Shown here in pieces: positions 10,951 to 22,651 of a stretch of DNA of 64,000 nucleotides. The DNA lies in NCBI RefSeq assembly GCF_020360975.1, contig NW_025408668.1, forward strand, positions 6,510,001 through 6,574,000. The letters are read 5' to 3'. Both the position numbers and the translations under genes were made by a program. The notes beneath the pieces are model-generated. The model was given only the letters and a program-made list of their open reading frames with translations, was not told the origin of the DNA and did no database searches. The DNA is from Hirsutella rhossiliensis. Its lineage: Eukaryota; Ascomycota; Sordariomycetes; Hypocreales; Ophiocordycipitaceae. Position 1 is the stretch's first letter. The number at the start of each line of letters is the position of its first letter.

Positions 10951-11690
10951 AGTAAGGTAGAGGTAAATAAGAAAGTAGGTAGGCGCGACTAATCACGTTC
11001 GTGTCGCGGGAAGCGACTTACCTTAGCAAAGGTTAAGATAAGAGTAGCCTAACTATTTTTAGACAAAGTTTCGCTGCTTAGACTACTCCCCGTTAGGGAA
11101 TAACGAGGCAGCTTAACGTTTAGCAGTGTGGCTAACAATTAAGCTTAAATCTAATAAGCTTTAATTAAGTTCGGCTTCTTATTAAGTTAAGTTTAAAGTC
11201 GCCGTTTAATTAATTAAGTTTAAGGCGTATTAAGTTATTAAGTACTTAACCTTTGTTATTGGCTAATTATTTACGAAGAGATATCTGTCGGCTGCTTTAG
11301 TTTAGTTTAGTTTAGTGTATTTTCCGTCTAGCAGCTTTGGCCGCTTAGGTCTCCGCGAGGGAGCATAGGACGTGCTAAGCTAGTAGGTATCTATATACTA
11401 TATATCACACATTTCACCCGCTATCTAGCATTTTATCGGCTCAACGGCGCTCTTAGTAAGCCTGTTGCCCGTTAGCGGGACGTCTAGGTCTAATAGGAAA
11501 CGCTGTCTATTATTAGATCAGCAAGTAGCTATAGGGGCCTGGCAGCCCCTATTTAACCTCGCCAGACGCTTGGTCGCGAAGCCGTAACGCCTCTTAAGGC
11601 CGACATATATAAGGAGAGGTGGGAGACGGGGGTGGTAAAGGGGAAAGTGTAAGATAGAAAGATAGAAATAATAGGTTGCCTAGTAGCGTG
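10951..11690. other. Spacer between kinase and LINE, partly un-RIPed
   Basis: About 10990-11270 is AT-rich with TTAATTAAG motifs. About 11270-11640 has more mixed composition and still contains CpA/TpG sites. It may be the 3' untranslated region of the LINE or its target. Four tandem copies of TTTAG occur at 11296-11315. No reading frame or RNA gene is recognised. Confidence 0.4.
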
Positions 11691-14600
11691 GGTAGATCCC
11701 TACGAAGTAGGAGCTCGCTTTCGCTAGCCTAACGAACTTATCGAAGTCCTTGCCTAACGCTCGATTAACTGCTATAGACGGCGAGGGCGCGAGCCGTAGC
11801 CGGTAGTATAGCGTAACCTTCCTATAATAGAAGATATACGTAGGTTCTTTTCGTCGACCGTATAAGTATATTAGTTACGTATTATCGTGACCGAACCTTT
11901 CGTAGTAATTAGTAAAATCCTTATAATAGGTTCTTACTATAAGTAGATAATAAAGTAAGGGCCGCGAAAGCAATAATTTTAGCGGGTAGCTACTTATAGC
12001 TTTTAGACCGAGATCTCTATATTATACTAGTATAAAGGTTTCCTACTAAGTACTAAAAGCTTCTTTCCGCTATAGTTAAGTAATTTTTCGTAGATATACT
12101 AGCGTTAGTTTACTATTAGCGGATTTTAGTAGAGATAATCCCGCCTTTACTAAAGTATTAGCCTCTTTATTACCTAGGATATTAGTATAGCTAGGGATCT
12201 AATAGACCTTAATAGCTTTATATTCTCGCGCTAAAGATTAAAACTTAAGGAAGACCTCTTATAAGGAGTCGCTTAGCGTGCCTTATAAGTATATTATAGT
12301 CGCGAGGTTATTAAGATAGATAAAGATATATTTGCTATCTAGGAGGCTTAACATAGCCTTTAATCCCTTTAGTATACCTCTCGCCTTAGCGTTAAAGACC
12401 TCTATTAGTTTAAAATAGCCCTTACCGCTTAAGAGGGTAGATCCGTCTTAGTAAATAGTATAGCTATATTTAATATAGCCTTCCTTAGAATAAGACCTAT
12501 TAAAGTAAACGATAAGAGTTTAGGGCAATAGTACTTAGAGCTAAGCGCGAAATTTCTTTACTATCTTATTTTTTAATATATTCTATAAAAGCTTAGTCGG
12601 CTTACTAGTAAATCTATATTATAGTAAAAGAGGTCTTAAGTAGCTCGATAGTATTCTATTAATACGCTATAGCCTTATTTAAAAGGGCTATAGCGGTTTT
12701 TAGTACTTTAGCTTTATAAGAAGGTATAAGCAATAAGAGTAGAATCGGGTAATCGATAACGTAAGCGGAAAGATCGGTCGAAGGAGTATAGGGTAGGATT
12801 TCGTCCGGAATTTATAACGAGTATATAAGGGGCTGAATAATATATTAAAAGAATAGCGTTGTAAAGGATGCTTGCGAACTTGCTTATTCTATCTACTACT
12901 CCCAGGGAAATCCTTCGTCTTTTATAGACTATTGTTCGCCTACTAGTAGACCAATTAGTTAGCTTTCTAGCACATTCTATAGTGCTTGAAAAGCTCTATC
13001 TATAGTATATCTTCCTAACTTAGTAGGTGGTCTGATTGTGGCGTGATGGTTGACGTAAGACTATGGGTTCTAGCATAAGTAGTGGATTTAACTAGAATGT
13101 TCTATGCCCCACCTATTCTCGTATCGCGGATATCTTCGGAACCGCTAGGCTAAAATAGGCAATAGGGTATCCGTTCTGCTCGTAATTGACTTATGCATTT
13201 TATGCATATTTTTGTTTATAAGGATAGGCTTATCCTGACCCGCCTTTCTTAGAGGAAGGTATAGATGTCTAGTAGAGGTCTTTGTCTTTTAAGGGTTATT
13301 CCCTTAGACTGTATTATAGAGCCTCTTTTTACTAGCTTATTCTATAAAGCCTCCCTATGCCTATTATTTCTTTATAATAGTAAAATAGGAATATAAGGGT
13401 ATATTCTTATAAGCTTAATTAGTTTATTTATAATTATAATAAGAGCTTTTAATAGCGACATTCGCCTCGCGAGCGGATAAGCTTTATTAAGAGCTTTAAG
13501 ATATATAGTAAAGGCTATCTAATGCCCTTTAAAGAGTAAAGGAACGGGCGGTATTCCTACCTCCCTATATAGTATGTTTATTAGTATTGTCCTCTATACT
13601 AGTAGAATAGCCTAAAGAGATAAGTAGAGTACCTTACTTATCTCCTTAACGAAGTTACTAATCCTTAACGGCCCCTCTTTAAGGGGCTTTATTTAGTATA
13701 GGGACGTCGGACTAAGGTACTAAGCCTTCGCTATATATAGTAGTATAGGGATAATATAAGTATAGACGGCTCGGTATATAGTACTTAATAGAGGGCTATA
13801 TTTAGTATTTATTAGTCTTTTAAGGTAAAAGGTAATAGCTTACGCCTTAGCTATTTATTTCTTAATATATATCTTAAAAGAGAGAGAGCTATTAAGCTAA
13901 ACGCTAAGCTAATATATTACTTAATCCGGCCGTTTCTTAAACTCGCTATAGAGTAGTAGCGGCGTTATCTTAGGCTTCTTTTAAAAGAAGTATATTACTT
14001 TTATCTTATTAAGGTTAAAAGAGATCCTATTAGCGGCGCTTTATAAAAGGAGCTTATATATATAGTAAGATACTTTAGCGGACGTTTTATTAAGGCTATT
14101 ACTAATATATAGAATAGTAGTATTATCTATATAGCTAAAGCGTCTTTAAGAGTAACCTAAGCGATATATCGGCTCTATATATAATAAGAAGAGGATTAGC
14201 GAGATAGGCGACCCTTATAGTAAACTATATTAAAGGGGCGATAAATCTATTATAATATCTTAATAGTAGATATATACCTATCTATCTTATATAAACGAGC
14301 TAACCTAGCGCGCGAGGTTCGATAGCTATCCTTATTCTTATAAGTAAAGGACTAATCTATTATAAAGAATTATATTAAAGGCACCTTATATATCTAAGAT
14401 TACTAAGGTTACGACTTACTTTTAGGTAAATGCCTCCTTAATATTATAAATTAATATAGTTATAAGATCTATAGCCGACCTCTTTAAAAGCGTACTAGCT
14501 TATTATAGGTATAGTACGCCGAAGTAAATTAAGCCTTATACTAAACGCTATATAATAAGCCGCTTAAGGCCCTTACTAAGATAAGATAAAAGGGAGATAG

Positions 14601-14809
14601 GGCGCTAAGCGCGGGGTATAGATAGATCTTTATATCCTAGCTTAGCGATTATAACTACTTCTACCTCTTAAAAAGGTTTTAGATAGTAACTAATAGTAAG
14701 GTAGCCTTAATATAGCTAATAGATAAGACTACCGATTATATACTAAATAGCGCGAAGTATTTATACTATAATATTATCTAAGCTTAGAGATATATTCTTA
14801 GTATATAAA
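11690..14809 (-). mobile_element. Tad-like non-LTR retrotransposon (LINE), 3' half, RIPed
   Basis: The minus strand carries the C-terminal half of an ORF2. The RT catalytic segment FSYIDNTTIL (about 14110-14135) is a YxDD box with the second Asp turned to Asn. Just upstream is an -stop-GSPISLILFLLYIEP block (about 14160-14215), the 'PQGSPlSPiLFlLY' motif of LINE RTs. Farther on, an RNase H domain reads YTIY-stop-DGST (about 12430-12460, the YTDGS motif), then EVFNAKARGILKGL (about 12365-12400, the 'EvfDAEa.ga..gL' motif). An RNase H domain after RT is typical of the fungal Tad clade. The 5' half lies at 22652-25650, beyond an inserted gypsy element. All domains carry many TAG/TAA stops. Confidence 0.8.
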
Positions 14810-14814
14810 GTAGT
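14810..14814. repeat. Target-site duplication GTAGT (left) of gypsy element A
   Basis: GTAGT immediately precedes the left LTR and recurs immediately after the right LTR at 22647-22651. Ty3/gypsy integration gives 5-bp duplications. Confidence 0.95.
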
Positions 14815-15284
14815 TATAACGACTAGTATTATTCCTAAGGGATAAACCTATCGAGGGGTTTATATTAGTAGATATAATAGGGCGTGGTCTAAGTAATAAT
14901 AAGTATATTACGTTAGTAATAAGTCGGAGGTCGTAGACCGTAGACTATAACTAGGTAATTAGAATTAGAGATAGAATCGTAATAAAGATCTATATTAAAA
15001 GCTAGAGAGCTATCTATCTAAAGGAGTAAAAGTAGGTAGCTATATATACCTATAGAGACTATCCTTAGATTACGGTCCTAGCCGTAATCCCCTTTATAGC
15101 TTACTATAGCTTACTTATAAGCTATGCTCCTAAATAGTAATCTATCTATATAAGGCTTACTTAGCTTACGTACGCTCTAGGTAAGCTAAGCCTAAGTAAC
15201 TTCTCGTCCCGACTATTATTCCGAGCCGCCTTATTATATAAACGTGGCCGGCTCTCCTACGGCCCGCTAACCGTAGTCGTAATA
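14815..15284 (-). repeat. Gypsy element A, 3' LTR
   Basis: 470 bp, direct repeat of 22177-22646. The two LTRs differ mainly by C/T or G/A changes (for example ACGACTAG here against ACGACCGG in the other), as expected from independent RIP of once identical LTRs. Confidence 0.95.
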
Positions 15285-18200
15285 CGATATCTCCCCTCCT
15301 TTTAGTCTTATCTATAAGACCTACTACTACCTTAGCCGCCGTATATAAATATACCCTTATCGCGCGTATATATATTCCCCGTTTCGTCCTTTCTATCCCT
15401 TAGGATATACTACTAATAGTATATCTAGTCGCGTATTAAAAGATCGTTCTTATAAGACCCTTAAGCGTATTCGTTTAGCTAAGTCTATTAATTGTCTTAG
15501 TTTCGATATTATACTATATTCTTTTTATTTATCGCGCGGCTTCCGCTATAAAATACTAGAGAAATCTTCTAAGTATGCCGAATATATACGGCGGGGTCGT
15601 TCCTACGATACCTCGGGCGTAGCGATTAACTCTCGTAGGTAACTTCGTTGTCTTACTTATTATTTATAGCTAACGTATTTCTTAGTATCCCGAATAAATC
15701 TAGAGTCCGATCGATTAGATAAAGAAGAAGAAATTGCTAAGGAGCGAATATTAAAAGCTTAAGCCGACCTAAATAAAGCCTTAGCTTATTTAGCGCGGCT
15801 TCGCTATTAAAAGCGCTAGCTAAAGATAAAGGGTACTAAGATAGTCTATTAAGGCCTTCGTTCCTTAGATAACCTTAACGAGGCTAAGCGCTAAGAATCT
15901 AAAGCGGTGGTCGATATTTAGTCTATAAGTAGATTTAATATAATTAATTAGAATGCTATTAGTTCGTTAGGCGATTTTATAATACCTAGGGTAGATTTTA
16001 CTAATAGAACTATCGAAGTAAAGAACCGTAGTAGGTTAAGTGCTTAAGTAGTTCCTAGGTATTTTCCTCTAGTCTATATCCCTTCTACTTAATAAGGTAT
16101 TCTTATTACTAACCTTATTTTCTTATATTTAGTATTTATTCTACTTTATATTCTTAATTATCGTCGACTTTAATTTTTTCCTATAGTTTAGTATTTTATA
16201 GCGCTAGTTTTAATAATAAGATATAAAATATTAGGTATATCTATATTATTATTAATAGCGAAAGTTTATAGTTAACTTTTAAAATAGTTTTCTTAACCTT
16301 AAACGGTCTAAGTTTTTTAAAATTTAATTTATTACTTAGTCGTTTTATTTTAATATTTCGTCGTACGAGGTAGACTATATCTCCCTCTTAAAAGATTAGT
16401 CCCTATAATCTTTTCCGTTTATAGTAAGTAGATATTCGTTTTCTAATAAATTAAAGTTCTTATTATATTTCTTTATATAATTTTTATAGCTAATCTACTT
16501 ATAGTATCGCTCGTTCCGCTTATAGTCCTTATTAAGTAACCTTAAATACTTCTAGGTTATATCTTTAATTAGCGTATACTAGTAAGAGCTTAGTTATTTC
16601 TATAACTAAGCTATTATAAGCTAGTTACGCTATTAGTAGCTATTTAACCTAATTGTTTTATTCGTAGCTAATATAGTATCGTAAATATTATTTAAGCGTT
16701 TAATTAAGTCGTTCTATTTATCTATCTATTTATAGGTAATAAGCTATACTAAGCTTATATTTCGTTCCTAATTATACTATAAGAGCTTACTAAAACTTAG
16801 CTATAAACGTACTTCCTCTATTAAAGACAATCTCGTTCGGTAGTCTATAATTACTAATAATAGTTCGTAGGAATATATATACTAGCTCTTCTATATTACT
16901 TACTTCTTTATACGGTAAGAAGTACCTATACTTCGTTAGTCTATTAGTAATAACGAATATACTATTATACTTAACGTTAGTTATAGGTTCTTTTAATAGT
17001 AGTAGCTTTATAATATAGTCGAAAGCTATTAAATCCTATAGTTTTTTTAGTATTAGTAGCGGTTATAATTCTCTATATAGTTTATATCGTTTAGCTTTAC
17101 TTTATACGTAAAGTTTATATTCTTTAATAACTTATCGTACTACTTCTTTAAGCTATAGGAAGTTATATTATCGTTTAATCTATTTTATTATTCTTTAGAT
17201 TCCCTAGTATCTATATATTAGATATTCGTATATATCTTATATAACTTTATCTCGTAATTCTAGTAGTATCTAGATTTTATCCTTATATATTAGAACTTCC
17301 GAATATTCTATATCGTATCCCTTTAGTACTTTATATTCTTTTATCTATTTTAGGATCTTTTAGTATATCGAGTCGTTAGGTTATACTTTAAATATTATAT
17401 TTAGCTATCGTTGCTAGTAGTTCCCGTTTTCGTTGATTTCTAGGGGCTATCCTTTCGCTATAGGTGCCCCTATATTATAGTTACTTCGTCGACTAAGGGC
17501 ATTAGCTCGACCGTTTTCTATTCCTTTTCTATAGATTATTTTATAGTCGAATTCTAATAAATACTCTACCTATTAGATCTATCGTCCGTTTAACTATTAT
17601 ATTATTATAAAGTATAAGATATTTTTATAATCTATATAAACCTTAACTTTATACTTACTTCTAAGAAGGTAGTATCGAAATTCTTTAAAAGCTTAAATAA
17701 TTATAAGGAATTCTTTATCGTAGATAGGGTAATTAAGTTCTACGCTATATAGCTTTTTCGAGTAGAATATAATTAGTCGTAGTCTTCCTTTATTATCCTT
17801 CTATCCGATTTATACTCCTAAAGTAAAGTCTAATATATTAGTTTTAAGTTCGATTTATCGTTCTAGATCGAAGGTAGTTAAGACTAGTTCTTACGTAATC
17901 GTAGTTTTAATATATTCGAAAGCTTCGTTAGCTTTATCGTCCTATATAAATTCGTTTTCCTTTTTTATTAAGTCGTATAGTAGTACTACGATCTTTCCGA
18001 AATCTTTAATAAATCGTTAGTAGTAATTTATAAATCCTAGGAAACTTTATATATCCTTAACGTTCTTTAGCGTTAGCTATTCTTTAACCGAGTTAATCTT
18101 ATCTTATTATATTTATATCTCTCTTAGTAAGATCGTATATCTAAGGAAGTCTACTTCTTATATATAGAACTTACTTTTCTTTAGTTCGACTAGTAACTTC

Positions 18201-21200
18201 GTATTCTAAAGTATATAGAGTACCTTATAGACGTATTCCTTATATTCTTCTAGGGTATCCGAGAAGATTAAGATATTATCTAGGTATACTACTATAAAGA
18301 TATCTAAGTATTTATATAGGATATTATTAATTATCTATTAGAAGGTAGCTAGTATATTTATAAGTCTAAATAGTATTACTAGATATTCGAATAGTCTAAA
18401 TTTCGTTCTAAAGGCTATTATCTATTTATATCCCTTTTTTATACGTATTAAGTTATAGGCGCCTTTAAGGTTAAGGGCTATAAACTATTTTTTGCTATAT
18501 AGTCGATCTTATAGTTCCGATATAAGCAGTAATAGTATTCGGTCCTTTATTATAATATCGTTTAAGCGTCTATAGTTAATAACTAGTCGTAGCTTACCGT
18601 TTTTCTTTAAAATAAATGTAACTAGGTAGCCTACTTTAGATATTAACGTTTATATATATCCCTTTTATAGATTCTCGTTAAGGTAGTCGCGTAGTATTTA
18701 TAGTTACTTTTCGTTTAGGTTATAGATTTTATAGAACGTTAGCGTTATTCTATCCTTAAGATAAATTTTATAGTCCTATTAGCTATATTCGGGTAACCCT
18801 ATCTTAAGTTCTTCCTTAAAGAGTTTATTATATTTCCGGTATTCTTAGGGGATATTCTTTTTCTATCTTATAGGCTTTATTCTTTCTTTTAAGAGCTAGT
18901 TTCTCTTAACTTAAGCTTTTTATTAATTTATTTAAGGTCTTTCCTTAGAGTAGTAATAACTCTTCGGATCTTTATATTATATCCTTTATTCTATTTATAT
19001 CGGATACTAGGTTATATAGCCGTATTAGTTAGTACGTAGGTCTTATTAGTCGATTTTATTATATCTATTAGTTCGGTTACTATTTTCGTTTATATCGCTA
19101 AAGCCTATAATAATTTACTTAAATAGTTATCCCTTTTATCCTATTTAGTAGCTAAATTATCGTAAAATTTTACTTTCTTTTAAATCTACTAGTCCTAGAA
19201 ACTTACGTCTTTATCCTAACGTAGCTAGCTAGTTTTCTAGTTAATTAGTAGGTTGCTCTCCTATAATTATAAAAGTCCTAATATAAGGTTATATTCTCCT
19301 ATATCTATAATATCGAAGTTAACTCGTTTATCGTAGCCCTAGATATTAATATCGAGGTAATTAATCTCTATATTAATAATTCCGTTATTATAGTTAAAGG
19401 CCTCTCCTTTAATATTTATAAGTTTATATAGATCTATCTTATATCTCTATATAAGTCGGTAATAATTAATAACTCTAGGTAAAACGTAATTGCCTATCGT
19501 ACTATAGTCTAAAAGTATATATATATAATATCCCGCGATTTAGATATCTAATACTATTTAGTCGCTATAGCTTACCGTTGCTATATATAGGGTCCTTAGA
19601 TCTTATCGTATCGTGCTAGTCTATAGCCCTTTTATAGATAGCGTACCTCGTTTTTTACCTAGTCCTTATTTATTTTATTTAGGTATTCTTCTTTAATTTA
19701 TTATTAATATCGTTTCTTTATATTTTTATCGTATAGTATCGTATTAGGGCTTAAGAGACTAATTTCTTATAGCTAATTAAAGATTTCTTATTTCTCGACG
19801 CTATATTATTTATATTATACTACTTTATAGTTAATTGCGTACTATGCTTTATAATTTTATTCGTTTTTATATTAAAGGTTAAGTTTTCGTTTAGTATCTT
19901 TTTATTTTTCGCGTAGTATTTCTATATCGATTCTTCCTTAGTTAGATATAGCTTATAGCTTTTATACGTATTACTAATAATCTTTTAATATACTATTATA
20001 TTATTTATACTATACTTATGCCTTTTCGTATTTATAAACTCTATAGTTTAAGTATATATATTTATTATAATCTTCTTTATTATATTTAACTCGTTATATA
20101 GGTCTTTAAAAGATTAAGGGTTCGGATACCTTAGAGCGAGTAGCGCTATACTATTCCTCTATTTTAGCGTGTTTATAGATTTTATATATCTCCGAAAGGC
20201 ATCTTATTAATAAACCGTAATTATCGCGGTATTTAAGTAGCGTGCCGTAATTAGGTTCTATTAATATAACTTAGTCGTTCGGGTAGCGTTAATCGATTTT
20301 CTAGTAGTCTAGTTCTATACTTAAGTAGGGTTTCGAAAGTACTTATCCTTCGAACCTAACTAAGAAGGCGTCGTATCGTGCCTTTATCTAGAAGTATATT
20401 ATATAATCTAGGTAGATATATAGTATCTATAAAATATACTTATAGTGCTTATAAGTAAGTAGTATTTATAGATTATCTTTAAATTCTCCTTATAGTTACT
20501 ATTCTTATTATAAAGCTATAAAGGTATCGACTATAGTAATAGCTATAGTATAGTCTCCTCCGCGTAGTACTAGTTAATACTAAATTAATATAGCTTATTA
20601 GTTTTCCGTAAGAATTTAAGGTATTTATTAGGTTCTAATTTTAAGTATTTCTTTAAATTCTTTAAAGTATAAAGCGTATTCTCTAATCGTAGCGTTTTCC
20701 CTTAATAGTAAGGGTAGTAGTATAAGTTCGTTCTCGTCTTCCGTTTCTTTACGTATTTCTTATTCTTTAGAGCTTATATCGTCGATACTTTATTATTCCT
20801 CTTTAGGTAGTTATCCGAGTTTTATAAGTATAAGGGCTATGTCTATATCTTCTTTATTATATTACTTATAGACTACCTATCGTTATTATCGATCTTTATT
20901 TCGTATATCCTCCTAGAATCGTTTACCGTTCTTCTTAATCTAGTCTTAGGAGACTCTTTTAAGATAGGGGTATTCTAGTTCTATAAATTTAACTTATTTC
21001 TATATTTTAAGATCCCTTTATTATACTATTATAAGGGTCTTCTTTAAGGGCTTTAAGAACTATCCGATACCGTTCTTATCGCTTAAGTATACTATATACT
21101 CGTCGTCGTAGTATATAGTTTAACTAAGGAGTTTATACTTTAGTTCCTATTTATTAGTAGCGTTTAGGTATTTCTTACCTTTTAGGGCTAGTACTTAGTA

Positions 21201-22176
21201 GGTTTTCTTCTCCTTATAAGGTTATCTATATTCTTTAAAGTAATATCTAAGTTTCCTATAGTTAAAATACTTTCCTTTACTTTTCTATATTATATTTAGA
21301 TCTATCTTACCTAGGTTAGTTATATAGGCATAGGCAATAAGAGTTTCGCGCTTCTTTTTATAGTTAGCGCGTCGGTTAAAGTTATTCTTATAGGAAGGGT
21401 TTTAGTTTCCTCTTCCTTATTTCTTTTCTTAGCGTCGCGCGTACTATCTATCGTCGATTTATACTACTATAGTAATATAGTCTAAGAGGTTATTAGGTCG
21501 ATTTTCCTTATAAAGCTCGTCCTTAACTTTTTCTTTAAGCCCGTCGTAAAATCGTAATATAAGAGGTTCGTCGTCCTAATTAAGCTTTAAGGTAACTTAT
21601 CGGAACTTCGTAGTATAATCCGATACTAAGATCCTTTATTAGAGTTCTTAAAGTTTCTATTTAGCTTCTTATTCTTTATTAGTTATTCCGAATACCTTTA
21701 TAATAGCTTCTTTAAATCCTTAAAAACTAGTAAAGACTTTATCTATCTCGTTATCTCGTCGCGCTAGTTAGTTATCGAGAAAGTCCCTTATAATAGGTCT
21801 AAACTAAGCGAGTGCCGTTCTAGATAAATAATTTCCTATATAGAGTACCTTTTTAACTAGGTCTAAGAGTTTAGTAGGATAAAACTAGTAGTAGGCCTTA
21901 AGTTAGGTAAGAAAGTCTCGAAGTATACTATAAGTACCGTCGAATAGTCCTAGCTATTTTAGTTTAACTACTTCTCTAAGGTCCCTAACTTATCCGTTGC
22001 CTCCTTTATTCCTAAGTAACTATACCTTATATCGAAGGGCGATAATTTCGCGTATTATATCCTAAGGCGATATAGTAGCTCTAGAGTTAGTTAATCTAGT
22101 TTACTATATAGGCATATTAATAGTTACGATATTACTTAGAGTAACGCGGTATTATACTAAATAAGAGCTTTTAACG
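15285..22176 (-). pseudogene. Gypsy element A gag-pol, destroyed by RIP
   Basis: Read on the minus strand, a zinc knuckle at about 21227-21280 appears as KYFNYRKLRYYFKEY, the CxxCxxxGHxxxxC motif with all three Cys changed to Tyr, Gly to Arg and His to Tyr. The RT active site at about 18261-18292 reads VVYLDNILIFS (YLDD with Asp to Asn). Downstream (lower coordinates) lies the RNase H and integrase region, which is too degraded for residue-level calls. The order gag-RT-integrase is that of Metaviridae. I did not find a clear chromodomain near 15300-15900. Confidence 0.85.
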
Positions 22177-22646
22177 TATAACGACCGGTATTATTCCTAA
22201 GGGATAAACCTATCGAGGGGTTTATATTAGTAGATATAATAGGGCGTGGTCTAAGTAATAATAAGTATATTACGTTAGTAATAAGTTAGAGGTTATAGAC
22301 CGTAGACTATAACTAAGTAATTAGAATTAAAGATAGAATCGTAATAAAGATCTATATTAAAAGCTAGAGAGCTATCTATCTAAAGGAGTAAAAGTAGGTG
22401 GCTATATATACCCGTAGAGACTGTCCTTAGATCACGGTCCTAGCCGTAATCCCCTTCGTAGCTTACTATAGCTTACTTATAAGCTATGCTCCTAAATAGT
22501 AATCTATCTATATAAGGCTTACTTAGCTTACGTACGCTCTAGGTAAGCTAAGCCTAAGTGACTTCTCGTCCCGACTATTATTCTAAGCCGCCTTATTACG
22601 TAAACGTGGCCGGCTCTCTTATAGCCCGCTAACCGTGGTCGTAATA
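22177..22646 (-). repeat. Gypsy element A, 5' LTR
   Basis: 470 bp, direct repeat of 14815-15284. It follows the gag end on the coding (minus) strand. It retains a few C/G positions lost in the other LTR. Confidence 0.95.
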
Positions 22647-22651
22647 GTAGT
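22647..22651. repeat. Target-site duplication GTAGT (right) of gypsy element A
   Basis: Identical to 14810-14814, directly after the right LTR. Confidence 0.95.

Larger units (their letters stand above)
14815..22646 (-). mobile_element. Ty3/gypsy element A, full length, RIPed
   Basis: A 7832-bp element bounded by two 470-bp direct repeats (14815-15284 and 22177-22646) and a GTAGT target duplication. On the minus strand the LTR starts TATTACG and ends GTTATA, the RIPed form of TGTTACG...TACA. The coding strand is minus: gag with a zinc knuckle near 21230-21280, then RT near 18260-18290, with the integrase end toward 15300. It is inserted in the Tad-like LINE; joining 14809 to 22652 restores the LINE's order of domains. 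It is inactive, because every domain is riddled with RIP stops. Confidence 0.95.

Noticed and set aside
11296..11315. Four tandem TTTAG units, considered as telomere-like repeat
   Set aside because: Fungal telomeres are TTAGGG; the unit and copy number do not fit, and nothing subterminal surrounds it.
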